A stretch of DNA of 64,000 bases from Simplicispira sp. 125 (lineage in GTDB: Bacteria; Pseudomonadota; Gammaproteobacteria; Burkholderiales; Burkholderiaceae_C), in NCBI RefSeq assembly GCF_003096555.1, contig NZ_QEKM01000001.1, positions 1,798,001 through 1,862,000 of the forward strand, in the 5' to 3' direction. A program made the translations under genes and the position numbers. The notes beneath the pieces are model-generated. The model saw only the letters and a program-made list of their open reading frames with translations. It was not told the origin of the DNA and did not search any database. Shown piece after piece: positions 1 to 8,286 of the stretch (positions within the stretch are counted from its first letter, which is position 1; each line of letters starts with the position of its first letter).

Positions 1-1037
1 CCTACCTCAACCGCCACCAGCTGTCCAAACATACCCCGGCGCTGCCGCTCTACACCCGCCAGGACGCGCTGCACTGCCTGAAGCAGTTGCGCACGCACGC
101 CTTTCATAAAAGTTTCGAGCCGATTCCGGGCTGGCGCGTCACCTTCAGCCACGCCGGGCACATCCTGGGCGCAGCCAGCGTGCTGCTGGAAGTGGGCGGG
201 CGCCGCATCCTGTTCTCGGGCGACATCGGGCGCCCCGACGACCTGCTGATGAACCCACCCGAGGCGCCGCCCCAGGCCGATACCGTACTGGTCGAATCCA
301 CCTACGGCGACCGCCAGCACCCGCACGAAGACATGCTGCAAGAGCTGCGCCCCGCCCTGCAGCGCCTGGTCGCGCGCAGCGGCGTCGCCGTGGTGCCCGT
401 GTTTGCCGTGGGCCGCGCGCAGTCGGTGCTGCACGCCATCCATCGGCTCAAGGTGGAAGGCGCCCTCCCCAAATCGCTGCCGGTGTTTCTGGACAGCCCC
501 ATGGCCGTCAGCACCACCGGGCTGTTCGAGCGCTTTCCGGTCGAGCACCGGCTGACCGATAAAGAAGTGCACGCCCTCTCGCACAGCGCCACCATGGTGC
601 AGACCACCGACGAATCCAAGGCCCTGGCGCACCACCATGGGCCCATGGTGATTTTGTCGGCCAGCGGCATGGCCACGGGCGGCCGCGTGCTGCACCACCT
701 GGCGCGGCACGCTGGCGACCGCCGTAACATGGTCATCATCACCGGCCACCAAGCACCCGGCACACGCGGCGCCCGCATTGCCAGCGGTGAAAAGAGCATC
801 CGCATCTACGGCCAGGAAGTGGAGATACACGCCGAGGTGGTGCAACTGACCAGCGCATCCGCCCATGCCGACGCCAACCAGACCCTGGCCTGGCTGCGCA
901 GCATGGAACAAGCGCCCCAGCAGGTCTTTGTGGTGCACGGCGAAATGCAGGCCGCCGACATGCTGCGCCAGCGCATTGCACACGAACTGCGCTGGCACGC
1001 CACCGTGCCGGAACACGGCAGCACACTCAACGTATAA
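1..1037 (+). CDS. MBL-fold / beta-CASP RNA-processing nuclease, 5'-truncated
   Basis: The reading frame is open from base 3, so the gene starts outside the window. The visible part shows HAGHILG followed by SGDIGRPDD, as in the zinc-binding metallo-beta-lactamase core. It then has the beta-CASP segment (VESTYGDR, SASGMATGGR) and a C-terminal RMMBL-type region with SAHAD and VVHGE. This order matches the YSH1/CPSF73-like bacterial exonucleases (COG1236), which cut or trim RNA with two zinc ions. The N-terminal HxHxDH motif lies off the window, so activity cannot be judged fully. No partner gene is adjacent. The family call is firm; the substrate is unknown. Confidence 0.85.
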   Translation, partial: YLNRHQLSKHTPALPLYTRQDALHCLKQLRTHAFHKSFEPIPGWRVTFSHAGHILGAASVLLEVGGRRILFSGDIGRPDDLLMNPPEAPPQADTVLVESTYGDRQHPHEDMLQELRPALQRLVARSGVAVVPVFAVGRAQSVLHAIHRLKVEGALPKSLPVFLDSPMAVSTTGLFERFPVEHRLTDKEVHALSHSATMVQTTDESKALAHHHGPMVILSASGMATGGRVLHHLARHAGDRRNMVIITGHQAPGTRGARIASGEKSIRIYGQEVEIHAEVVQLTSASAHADANQTLAWLRSMEQAPQQVFVVHGEMQAADMLRQRIAHELRWHATVPEHGSTLNV

Positions 1038-1050
1038 GGTGAGGCAAGCG

Positions 1051-1158
1051 GAGCAGCTATCAATAAGTGAGCTTCTTGCGCTTAATTTACGGATGTCTTG
1101 GCTATAAATGTCCTTCAACAAGCCTAGACATGAGCGCAAGCAGCTCTATTTTTGATAG
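1051..1158. repeat. Degenerate copy of the window's palindromic repeat
   Basis: The left part reads GAGCAGCTATCAATAAG followed by CTTGCGCTTA. The right part reads GAGCGCAAGCAGCTCTAT. These are the two arms of the palindromic element seen many times in this window, here pushed apart by about 50 bases. The rest of the 1038-1290 gap before the LysR gene holds no gene. A TTGACG hexamer at 1216 could be a promoter element, but no good -10 box follows it. Confidence 0.5.
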
Positions 1159-1290
1159 TGCAGCAGCCATCGCTTTGCCACGACACCCCACTCCGCAAGA
1201 TGATGGACATCGCGTTTGACGATGACTAGATACATAAACATAGGGGAAAATAGCCGAAACTTCTCGAAATGAGAAGCCAAATACACCCCC

Positions 1291-2223
1291 ATGAAAAGCT
1301 CCGAGCGCAGTTTTGCGCGCCGTATCGATCTGACATCGCTGCAATTGTTTGTGGCGGTGTGCGAGCTGGGCAGCATTGGCCGGGCGGCCGAGCGCGAGTT
1401 TCTGGCCGCCTCGGCCATCAGCAAGCGCCTGTCCGACCTGGAAGCCGCTTTAGACACCGCCCTGCTCTACCGCCACAGCCGGGGCGTCACCCTGACCCCG
1501 GCCGGCGAGAGCCTGTTGCACCACGCCCGTACTGTGCTTTTTGGGCTGGAACGCATGCAGGGTGAGCTGAGCGAATACGCCGAAGGCGTGCGCGGCCATG
1601 TGCGCGTGCATGCCAACATTTCGGCCATCTTCCAGTTTCTGCCCGAAGACCTGGGCTCCTTTGCACGCACGCACAGCCAGATCAAGATCGACCTGCAGGA
1701 ACACCTGAGCCCCGATGTGCTGCACGCCGTACAGGAGGGGGCCGCCGACTTGGGCCTGTGCAATACCGGCAGCCATGGCGCCAGCGCCCTGCAAAGCCGC
1801 CCCTACCGCACCGACAACCTTGTGCTTGTTGTGCCGCAAGGGCACGCTCTGTCGGCGCAAGACGCTCTCTTTTTTGAAGAAGTACTGGACTGGGACATCA
1901 TTGGCCTGCATGCGGGCAGCAGCATCAGCCTGGCCATGCGCGCCGCCGCTGCCACGGCCGGCCGGCCGTTGCGCCAGCGCATCCAGGTCACGGGCCTGGA
2001 TGCCATGTGCCGCATGATCGACAACGGCCTGGGCGTGGGCCTGCTGCCCGACCGCGCCTTTGCGCTGATGCACGGCGTGGGCCGCTTGCAGGCCGTGCCT
2101 TTGCGCGACGCCTGGGCCCAGCGCGAGCTGCGCCTGGTGGCCCGCGACTTCGACGCCCTGCCCGTCACCGCCCGCCTGCTGGCCGAACACCTTGCAACGC
2201 CAACGCCAGCGGCGCCTCATTAA
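1291..2223 (+). CDS. LysR-family transcriptional regulator
   Basis: This 310-residue protein has the LysR layout. An N-terminal winged helix-turn-helix at about residues 10-70 contains LQLFVAVCELGSIGRAA and SAISKRLSDLE, and is followed by a periplasmic-binding-protein-like effector domain. The length is typical. It ends 33 bases before leuC on the same strand, and leuC has its own Shine-Dalgarno-like GAAAGAGAAG. The two genes may therefore be cotranscribed and the regulator could control the leucine genes. That is inference from position; the effector is unknown. No helix-turn-helix residue looks damaged. Confidence 0.9.
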   Translation: MKSSERSFARRIDLTSLQLFVAVCELGSIGRAAEREFLAASAISKRLSDLEAALDTALLYRHSRGVTLTPAGESLLHHARTVLFGLERMQGELSEYAEGVRGHVRVHANISAIFQFLPEDLGSFARTHSQIKIDLQEHLSPDVLHAVQEGAADLGLCNTGSHGASALQSRPYRTDNLVLVVPQGHALSAQDALFFEEVLDWDIIGLHAGSSISLAMRAAAATAGRPLRQRIQVTGLDAMCRMIDNGLGVGLLPDRAFALMHGVGRLQAVPLRDAWAQRELRLVARDFDALPVTARLLAEHLATPTPAAPH

Positions 2224-2256
2224 AATCTGTACCACCCCACCTGAAAGAGAAGCACC

Positions 2257-3678
2257 ATGGGACGCACCCTGTACGACAAGATCTGGGACGAGCACGTCGT
2301 CCACACCGAAGAAGACGGCACGTCCATCCTTTATATCGACCGCCACTTGGTGCACGAAGTGACCAGCCCACAGGCCTTTGAGGGCCTGCGCCAGGCCGGT
2401 CGCAAGGTCTGGCGCGCCAGCTCCATCGTTGCCACAGCCGACCACAACACACCCACCACGGGCTGGGAAAACGGCTATGACGGCATCACCGACCCGATCA
2501 GCAAAGAGCAGATCACCACGCTGAACGACAACATGGCGCAGATCCATCCTGCGGCATTTTTCCCCTTCATGCACCAGCGCCAGGGTATCGTGCACGTCAT
2601 TGGCCCTGAAAACGGCGCCACCCTGCCGGGCATGACCGTGGTTTGCGGCGACAGCCACACCAGCACCCATGGCGCATTTGGCGCACTGGCCCACGGCATT
2701 GGCACGAGCGAAGTCGAGCACGTGATGGCCACGCAAACCCTGCTGGCCAAGAAGGCCAAGAACATGCTGGTGCAGGTCGATGGCAAGCTGGCCCCCGGCA
2801 TCACGGCCAAGGATGTGGTGCTGGCCATCATCGGCAAGATTGGCACCGCCGGCGGCACGGGCTACACCATTGAGTTTGCGGGCAGCGCCATCCGGTCCTT
2901 GAGCATGGAAGGCCGCATGACCGTGTGCAACATGGCGATTGAAGCCGGCGCACGCGCTGGCCTGGTGGCCGTGGACGACAAGACGATTGAATATGTCAAA
3001 GGCCGCCCCCTGTCACCCACAGGCGTGGAATGGGAGCAGGCTGTTGATTACTGGAAGACGCTGCACTCCGACGCCGACGCCGTGTTCGACACCGTGGTCA
3101 AGCTCGACGCCGCCGACATCCAGCCGCAAGTGACCTGGGGCACTTCGCCCGAGATGGTGCTGGGCATCGACGCCCGTGTGCCCGACCCCGACAAGGAAAA
3201 GGACGCCAACAAGCGTGGCGCCATCGAACGCGCCCTGACCTACATGGGCCTGCAGCCCGGCAAGCCGATCAACGACATCACCATCGACAAGGTGTTCATC
3301 GGCTCGTGCACCAACAGCCGCATCGAAGACATGCGCGAAGCTGCTGCCGTGGTCAAGAAAATCGGCCGCAAAGTCGCCAGCAACGTCAAGCTGGCCATGG
3401 TCGTGCCCGGCTCGGGCCTGGTGAAAGAGCAGGCTGAGCGCGAAGGCCTCGACAAGATTTTTATCGCCGCTGGCTTTGAGTGGCGCGAACCCGGCTGCAG
3501 CATGTGCCTGGCCATGAACGCCGACCGGCTCGAACCCGGCGAGCGCTGCGCCTCTACCTCCAACCGCAACTTCGAAGGTCGCCAGGGCGCGGGCGGCCGC
3601 ACCCATCTGGTCAGCCCCGCCATGGCCGCCGCCGCCGCCGTGCACGGCCACTTCGTTGACATTCGCCAATTCGCCTGA
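2257..3678 (+). CDS. leuC: 3-isopropylmalate dehydratase large subunit
   Basis: LeuC, with LeuD, isomerises 2-isopropylmalate to 3-isopropylmalate in leucine synthesis. The 473 residues are the usual length for the aconitase-type large subunit. The three cysteines that ligate the 4Fe-4S cluster are at about residues 351 (GSCTNSR), 414 and 417 (PGCSMC). The substrate-loop motif [13 protein letters not shown] is near residue 130. The start [15 protein letters not shown] is standard and follows GAAAGAGAAG. It is the first enzyme of the leuC-lipoprotein-leuD-leuB run. Confidence 0.98.
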   Translation: MGRTLYDKIWDEHVVHTEEDGTSILYIDRHLVHEVTSPQAFEGLRQAGRKVWRASSIVATADHNTPTTGWENGYDGITDPISKEQITTLNDNMAQIHPAAFFPFMHQRQGIVHVIGPENGATLPGMTVVCGDSHTSTHGAFGALAHGIGTSEVEHVMATQTLLAKKAKNMLVQVDGKLAPGITAKDVVLAIIGKIGTAGGTGYTIEFAGSAIRSLSMEGRMTVCNMAIEAGARAGLVAVDDKTIEYVKGRPLSPTGVEWEQAVDYWKTLHSDADAVFDTVVKLDAADIQPQVTWGTSPEMVLGIDARVPDPDKEKDANKRGAIERALTYMGLQPGKPINDITIDKVFIGSCTNSRIEDMREAAAVVKKIGRKVASNVKLAMVVPGSGLVKEQAEREGLDKIFIAAGFEWREPGCSMCLAMNADRLEPGERCASTSNRNFEGRQGAGGRTHLVSPAMAAAAAVHGHFVDIRQFA

Positions 3679-3690
3679 AAGGACTTCGCC

Positions 3691-3816
3691 ATGAAAAAGA
3701 CCGCCACCCTCATCGTCCTGTCGATCGCCTTCGTGCTGGCCGGCTGCAACACCGTCCAGGGCATGGGCCAGGACATCGGCAAAGCCGGGCACGCCATCGA
3801 ACGCGCTGCCAAGTAA
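3691..3816 (+). CDS. Entericidin-type small lipoprotein between leuC and leuD
   Basis: This 41-codon gene encodes a basic start (MKKT), a hydrophobic stretch, the lipobox LAGC with the acylated cysteine at residue 19, and a short tail with GMGQDIGKAGHAIERAA. That tail is typical of the EcnA/EcnB entericidin family, small stress-linked lipoproteins. AAGGA lies about eight bases before the ATG. It starts 12 bases after leuC stops and ends 15 bases before leuD, so it is almost certainly cotranscribed with the leucine genes. No toxin or antitoxin partner is adjacent. Its role inside a biosynthetic operon is unexplained. Confidence 0.85.
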   Translation: MKKTATLIVLSIAFVLAGCNTVQGMGQDIGKAGHAIERAAK

Positions 3817-3831
3817 AACGAAGACCACAAC

Positions 3832-4482
3832 ATGCAGAAATTCAACGTGCACAAGGGGCTCGTCGCCCCCATGGACCGCGAGAACGTCGACACCGACGCC
3901 ATCATCCCCAAGCAGTTTTTGAAGTCGATCAAGAAGACCGGCTTTGGCGTGAACCTGTTTGACGAATGGCGTTACCTGGACCACGGCGAGCCGGGGCAAG
4001 ACCCGGCCAGCCGCAAACCCAACCCCGACTTCGTGCTGAACCAGCCGCGCTATGCGGGTGCCTCCATCCTGCTGGCGCGCAAGAACTTTGGCTGCGGCTC
4101 CAGCCGCGAGCACGCGCCCTGGGCGCTGGACCAATACGGCTTTCGCTGCGTCATCGCGCCCAGTTTTGCCGACATCTTCTTCAACAACTGCTTCAAAAAC
4201 GGCCTGTTGCCCATTCAGTTGCCCGAGGCCACCGTGGCGCAATTGTTTGACGAAGTGCTGGCCTTCCCCGGCTACCAGCTCACGGTCGACCTGGAGCGCC
4301 AGGTCATCGTGCGCCCCCAGGGCGAAGAGATCCCGTTCGAGGTGCAGGCTTTCCGCAAGTACTGCCTGCTCAATGGCTTTGACGACATCGGCCTGACCCT
4401 GCGCCAGTCCGACAAGATCAAAGCCTTTGAAGCCCAGCGCCTGGCCACCAAGCCCTGGCTGGCGCATTCGATGGTGTCCTGA
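3832..4482 (+). CDS. leuD: 3-isopropylmalate dehydratase small subunit
   Basis: LeuD is the swivel domain that closes over the LeuC active site. The 216 residues include the conserved start ([23 protein letters not shown]) near residues 3-25, shown here only as a region, and the substrate motif [13 protein letters not shown] near residues 88-100. Length and motifs match the bacterial LeuD family. It lies downstream of leuC and the small lipoprotein gene, and a palindromic repeat separates it from leuB. Confidence 0.97.
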   Translation: MQKFNVHKGLVAPMDRENVDTDAIIPKQFLKSIKKTGFGVNLFDEWRYLDHGEPGQDPASRKPNPDFVLNQPRYAGASILLARKNFGCGSSREHAPWALDQYGFRCVIAPSFADIFFNNCFKNGLLPIQLPEATVAQLFDEVLAFPGYQLTVDLERQVIVRPQGEEIPFEVQAFRKYCLLNGFDDIGLTLRQSDKIKAFEAQRLATKPWLAHSMVS

Positions 4483-4491
4483 TATTTAAAC

Positions 4492-4540
4492 AAAATCGGC
4501 CTCTAGCGCTTATGGGATAAGCGCTAGCAGCTATCAAAAT
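4492..4540. repeat. Palindromic repeat between leuD and leuB (best-preserved copy)
   Basis: Read on the minus strand the element is ATAGCTGCTAGCGCTTAT, a three-base loop, then ATAAGCGCTAGAGGCC, flanked by T-rich and A-rich ends. The arms GCTAGCGCTTAT and ATAAGCGCTAG are near-perfect inverted repeats. In that orientation one frame is open right through it ([12 protein letters not shown]). It fills the gap between the leuD stop and the leuB ribosome-binding region. Confidence 0.9.
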
Positions 4541-4551
4541 CAAAGCAACCC

Positions 4552-5622
4552 ATGAAAATCGCAGTTTTGCCCGGTGACGGCATTGGCACCGAAATTGTGG
4601 CCGAAGCCGTCAAGGTCCTCGACGTGTTGGGCCTCCCGTTCGAGATGGAATCCGCCCTGGTCGGCGGCGCCGCCTATGACGCCCACGGCCACCCCCTGCC
4701 CGAATCGACGCTCCAGCTCGCCAAGGATGCCGACGCGATCCTGTTTGGCGCCGTGGGCGACTGGAAATACGACAAGCTTGACCGCCCCCTGCGCCCCGAG
4801 CAAGCCATTCTGGGCCTGCGCAAACACCTGGGCCTGTTCGCCAACTTCCGCCCCGCCATTTGTTATGAGCAGCTGGTCAACGCCTCCAGCCTCAAGCCCG
4901 AGCTGATCTCCGGCCTGGACATCCTCATCATCCGCGAGCTGACGGGTGACATCTACTTTGGCCAGCCGCGTGGTCGCCGCGTGGCCACCGATGGCCACTT
5001 CCCCGGTGCCGAAGAAGCGTTTGACACCATGCGTTACAGCCGCCCCGAGATCGAGCGCATCGCCCACGTCGCCTTCCAGGCCGCCCGCAAGCGGAGCAAA
5101 AAGGTCACCAGCGTCGACAAGGCCAACGTGCTGGAAACCTTCCAGTTCTGGAAAGATGTTGTCACCGACGTGCACAAGGAATACCCCGACGTCGAGCTGC
5201 AGCACATGTACGTGGACAACGCCGCCATGCAGCTGGTCAAGGCCCCCAAGGCGTTTGACGTGGTGGTGACCGGCAACATGTTCGGCGACATCCTCAGCGA
5301 CGAAGCCTCGATGCTCACCGGCTCCATCGGCATGCTGCCTTCGGCCAGCCTGAACAGCAAAAACCAGGGCCTGTACGAACCCAGCCACGGCAGCGCCCCC
5401 GACATCGCGGGCAAAGGCGTGGCCAACCCGCTGGCCACCATCTTGAGCGCCGCCATGATGCTGCGCTTCAGCCTGAACCAGGAAGAAGCCGCCCAGCGCA
5501 TCGAGGCGGCCGTGCAAAAGGTACTGGCACAGGGGCTGCGCACGCCGGATATTTACAGCGCGGGCACCACCAAGGTGGGGACTGCGGAGATGGGCGATGC
5601 CGTGGTGCGAGCGCTCGCTTAA
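4552..5622 (+). CDS. leuB: 3-isopropylmalate dehydrogenase
   Basis: LeuB oxidatively decarboxylates 3-isopropylmalate with NAD+ to 2-oxoisocaproate. The 356 residues carry the family signatures: PGDGIGTEI near the start, [14 protein letters not shown] near residue 127, and the metal- and NAD-binding C-terminal blocks [14 protein letters not shown] and [14 protein letters not shown]. The length is normal. It follows leuD after a 69-base gap filled by a palindromic repeat. It ends just before a strong terminator, so it is probably the last gene of the leucine operon. Confidence 0.98.
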   Translation: MKIAVLPGDGIGTEIVAEAVKVLDVLGLPFEMESALVGGAAYDAHGHPLPESTLQLAKDADAILFGAVGDWKYDKLDRPLRPEQAILGLRKHLGLFANFRPAICYEQLVNASSLKPELISGLDILIIRELTGDIYFGQPRGRRVATDGHFPGAEEAFDTMRYSRPEIERIAHVAFQAARKRSKKVTSVDKANVLETFQFWKDVVTDVHKEYPDVELQHMYVDNAAMQLVKAPKAFDVVVTGNMFGDILSDEASMLTGSIGMLPSASLNSKNQGLYEPSHGSAPDIAGKGVANPLATILSAAMMLRFSLNQEEAAQRIEAAVQKVLAQGLRTPDIYSAGTTKVGTAEMGDAVVRALA

Positions 5623-5650
5623 AAGAAAAGCAGCAGGGCCACAACGCTCA

Positions 5651-5677
5651 AAAGGGCAACCTCGGGTTGCCCTTTTT
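5651..5677 (+). terminator. Rho-independent terminator after leuB
   Basis: AAAGGGCAACC pairs with GGTTGCCCTTT around a three-base loop (TCG), and the T-run follows directly. The hairpin is 29 bases after the leuB stop and faces the convergent gene at 5735. Confidence 0.9.
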
Positions 5678-5734
5678 CATTGCCCAAAGCATCGGTAGCG
5701 CACGACACACTGCGGCCCGAGGCGCGCCTGCTAA

Positions 5735-6538
5735 CTAACGCACGATGGGATCGATTTTTGCCGTGGGCAACTGGTACGCCCGGTCATCAAACAGATCGAC
5801 GCCACACATCAGGTTTTCGATCCAGTCGAAAAACTGGCTGATAGCCTTCGGGCCCTGGATGGGCGCCCCATGCTGCGGCACCAGCATGGAAATATCGAGC
5901 TGGCGCACCATGCGCACCCAGAGACGCAGGATTTTGTTGGACACCATGTAACGGCGATGGAAACCCTCCATGCGCGGAATGTGCGGCGTCAAATCCGTCA
6001 CCGGAACCCGCGCCTCTGCGCCCGAGGTCATCGAAACACCCAGGTCGCCCGTGAACAAGATACGGCTGACCGGATCGTAGAAATGGAAATTGCCTTCAGA
6101 GTGCATGAAGTGCGCCGGCAGCAACACGAGGCTATGTCGGCCCAAAGGAAGGTGACCGCCGCCATCGGGCACGCCAATCACCCGGCCCTCGGTTTTGCCA
6201 ACCTTGGTGAAATGGGGCACGAAGCGCTCCCACACGCGCGAGATGACCAGCGTGGCCCTGGTGCTGGTCAACCAACGGTCGAGCGACGCGATGATGTCCG
6301 GATCGGCATGCGAAGCGAGCAGGTACGAGAGCTTTTGCGGCGGGAAATGCTTTGACATGCCGATGAACAACTCGTTGTAAGCCAGGTTGCCGCCCGGGTC
6401 GATGATGGCGCCGGTATCGCCATCCACAATCAAAAATTGGTTCGCTTGTACTGCTTGGCCGTCTTCTTCGACAAGGTCGGAAAACATCAAGCAAGCGTGG
6501 TCTTTATCACGGTAGAGTTCTAGAGGTCCAAGAGCCAT
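5735..6538 (-). CDS. MBL-fold oxygen-binding diiron-type protein
   Basis: This 267-residue protein resembles the diiron beta-lactamase domain of flavodiiron proteins, without the flavodoxin part. The first ligand motif is HADPD near residue 78, where flavodiiron enzymes have HxExDH; the final His is replaced by Ile. Later ligands look present: His in FMHSEGN, Asp in FTGDLG and His in VPQHGAP. Such stand-alone domains are thought to sense or reduce O2 or NO, or to act as general hydrolases. It stands alone, convergent with leuB and divergent from asd. The fold call is confident; the function is open. Confidence 0.75.
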   Translation of the reverse strand: MALGPLELYRDKDHACLMFSDLVEEDGQAVQANQFLIVDGDTGAIIDPGGNLAYNELFIGMSKHFPPQKLSYLLASHADPDIIASLDRWLTSTRATLVISRVWERFVPHFTKVGKTEGRVIGVPDGGGHLPLGRHSLVLLPAHFMHSEGNFHFYDPVSRILFTGDLGVSMTSGAEARVPVTDLTPHIPRMEGFHRRYMVSNKILRLWVRMVRQLDISMLVPQHGAPIQGPKAISQFFDWIENLMCGVDLFDDRAYQLPTAKIDPIVR

Positions 6539-6687
6539 TTGGGGATTCGCACTGAAAACAATAATGTAATGTTTCTAGTAGGGTCTTTCTTGATTCCAGT
6601 CAAGATTCATTGGATTGGCCCGTCTTCGCGTTGCCCGTCGCCGCGTTTTGCGAACGCTGGCCCTGGAAGACGGAAGATTCCTTCCAG

Positions 6688-6878
6688 TACAATCGCAACC
6701 CATGCTCGCCGCCCACCCGTTCGCCCCGAACCTCGCACCCTCCGCCTTGGCCGGTGCGGCTGCGCGCGCAAGCACCACCAAAACCACGACCATTAAGGGC
6801 TGATCCAGCTCCGGTTCGTCGTGCGCCCTCCCTGGCCAGACGAGCCGGGGGTAAACAGTCTGGTCTGGCACTGTTTTT
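6688..6878 (+). promoter_or_regulatory. Candidate asd attenuator: promoter box, leader peptide, competing hairpins, T-run
   Basis: A TACAAT -10 box lies at 6688-6693, with no clear -35. A leader reading frame follows at 6702-6803. Directly after its stop, CCGGTTCGTC (6811-6820) pairs with GACGAGCCGG (6839-6848), ten pairs with one wobble. The competing pairing is GCCAGAC (6835-6841) with GTCTGGC (6863-6869), or AAACAGT (6853-6859) with ACTGTTT (6870-6876). Both lead into a T-run at 6874-6878, 20 bases before asd. By the classical model a ribosome stalled on Thr/Lys codons leaves the first hairpin free to form (readthrough), while a ribosome at the stop codon masks 6811 onward and favours termination. 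Pairings are read by eye, not calculated. Confidence 0.6.
6702..6803 (+). CDS. Putative asd leader peptide (Thr/Lys/Ile-rich end)
   Basis: A 33-codon frame whose last residues read S-T-T-K-T-T-T-I-K-G before TGA. Five Thr, two Lys and one Ile codon sit within nine codons. Thr, Lys and Ile all derive from aspartate semialdehyde, the product of the next gene, asd. This is the pattern of amino-acid attenuator leader peptides such as ThrL of enterobacteria. There is no Shine-Dalgarno sequence; the ATG lies eight bases after the TACAAT box, so a leaderless transcript is likely if that box is used. A later TTG at 6747 would give a shorter peptide. Confidence 0.55.
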   Translation: MLAAHPFAPNLAPSALAGAAARASTTKTTTIKG

Positions 6879-6897
6879 ACTTTGAAAGGGCGTTGAA

Positions 6898-8055
6898 ATG
6901 AGTAAGTTGGTAGGGTTGGTTGGCTGGCGCGGCATGGTTGGCTCGGTCTTGATGGACCGCATGGCGCAAGAGAAGGACTTCGATCTGATCGAACCTTTGT
7001 TCTTCTCCACCTCAAACGCCGGCGGCAAGGCGCCCGCCCAGGCAAAGAACGAAACCACGCTGCAGGATGCGTTCAACATCGACGCATTGAAGCGCTGCGA
7101 CATCATCATCACCGCACAGGGCGGCGACTACACCACCGAAGTGTTCCCCAAGCTGCGCGCTGCGGGCTGGAACGGGCACTGGATCGACGCCGCCTCGACC
7201 TTGCGCATGAACGGCGACGCCGTCATCGTGCTCGACCCGGTCAACATGCCCGTCATCAAGGACGCGCTGGCCAAGGGTGGCAAGAACTGGGTGGGCGGCA
7301 ACTGCACCGTGAGCTGCATGCTGATGGGCGTGGGCGCACTGTACAAGGCAGGCCTGGTGGAGTGGATGAGCACGCAAACCTACCAGGCCGCCAGCGGCGG
7401 CGGCGCGCAGCACATGCGCGAGTTGCTCACGCAATACGGCACGCTGAACGCCGAGGTAAAGGCACTGCTGGACGACCCCAAGAGCGCCATCCTGGAGATC
7501 GACCGCAAGGTCATCGCCAAGCAACGTGCCCTGACTGGGCTTGAGACCGCCAACTTTGGCGTGCCCCTGGGCGGCAGCCTGATTCCTTGGATCGACAAGG
7601 ACCTGGGCCTCGGCCACGCACAAGACGAGCCGGGCTGGGGCATGTCCAAGGAAGAATGGAAAGGCATGGCCGAAACCAACAAGATTCTGGGCATGGGTGA
7701 GGGGTTTGACTCGGCCGCCATTCCGGTCGATGGTTTCTGCGTACGCGTGGGGGCCATGCGCTGCCACAGCCAGGCGTTGACCTTCAAACTCAAGAAGAAC
7801 GTGCCGTCGGCTGACATCGAGGCCATGATTGCGGCCGACAATGAATGGGTGAAAGTGGTGCCCAACACCCGCGAAGCGACGATTCGCGACCTCACGCCCG
7901 TGGCCGTGACGGGCACCATGCAGATTCCCGTGGGCCGCATCCGCAAGCTGGCCATGGGGCCTGAATATGTGGGCGCCTTCACTGTGGGCGACCAGTTGCT
8001 CTGGGGCGCCGCCGAGCCGCTGCGCCGCATGCTGCGTATCTTGCTGGGCGCCTGA
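6898..8055 (+). CDS. asd: Aspartate-semialdehyde dehydrogenase
   Basis: Asd reduces aspartyl phosphate to aspartate semialdehyde with NADPH, the branch point for Lys, Thr, Met and diaminopimelate. The 385 residues begin with the NADP-binding motif [15 protein letters not shown]. The catalytic cysteine is at residue 136 in GGNCTVSC, and the substrate-binding block [13 protein letters not shown] follows near 163. This matches the gram-negative subgroup. GAAAGGG lies eight bases before the ATG. A leader peptide and attenuator-like hairpins lie directly upstream. Confidence 0.98.
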   Translation: MSKLVGLVGWRGMVGSVLMDRMAQEKDFDLIEPLFFSTSNAGGKAPAQAKNETTLQDAFNIDALKRCDIIITAQGGDYTTEVFPKLRAAGWNGHWIDAASTLRMNGDAVIVLDPVNMPVIKDALAKGGKNWVGGNCTVSCMLMGVGALYKAGLVEWMSTQTYQAASGGGAQHMRELLTQYGTLNAEVKALLDDPKSAILEIDRKVIAKQRALTGLETANFGVPLGGSLIPWIDKDLGLGHAQDEPGWGMSKEEWKGMAETNKILGMGEGFDSAAIPVDGFCVRVGAMRCHSQALTFKLKKNVPSADIEAMIAADNEWVKVVPNTREATIRDLTPVAVTGTMQIPVGRIRKLAMGPEYVGAFTVGDQLLWGAAEPLRRMLRILLGA

Positions 8056-8212
8056 TCGCCACCGGCCGCAGCACCCCACCAGTGCTGCGCCCCTCGTCGT
8101 GCGCGCAAATTCACGCAAAAACAACTTGTTACGCTCGTTGTCATCGGGCAACACCCATCCCCCCGGGAAAGGCCGTTCCGGGGCCAGGCCAGAGCTTCGC
8201 CACTACGTTAGC

Positions 8213-8241
8213 TTGTCAGTGCAAAACATTGCTGCTATGGT
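8213..8241 (+). promoter_or_regulatory. Likely sigma-70 promoter for fimV
   Basis: TTGTCA at 8213-8218 and TATGGT at 8236-8241 are 17 bases apart, 45 bases before the fimV start. The 8056-8286 gap also holds a GC-rich palindrome near 8160-8184 (CCCCGGGAA with TTCCGGGG) and no gene. Confidence 0.6.
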
Positions 8242-8286
8242 GCTTTTACACATTCTTTAACGCTGGAGCGCAGCGGGCATCCGACC

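Noticed and set aside
1216-1245. Possible promoter (TTGACG) before the LysR gene
   Set aside because: No acceptable -10 box lies 16-18 bases downstream.
1450-2736. 428-codon minus-strand frame across the LysR gene and leuC
   Set aside because: Antisense shadow with no domain; it crosses two genes with clear products.
3013-4467. 484-codon minus-strand frame opposite leuC, the lipoprotein gene and leuD
   Set aside because: Low-complexity Gly/Val/His/Ala-rich translation and no start signal; both leuC and leuD are certain on the other strand.
7012-8154. 380-codon minus-strand frame opposite asd
   Set aside because: Antisense shadow of asd; composition and lack of motifs.
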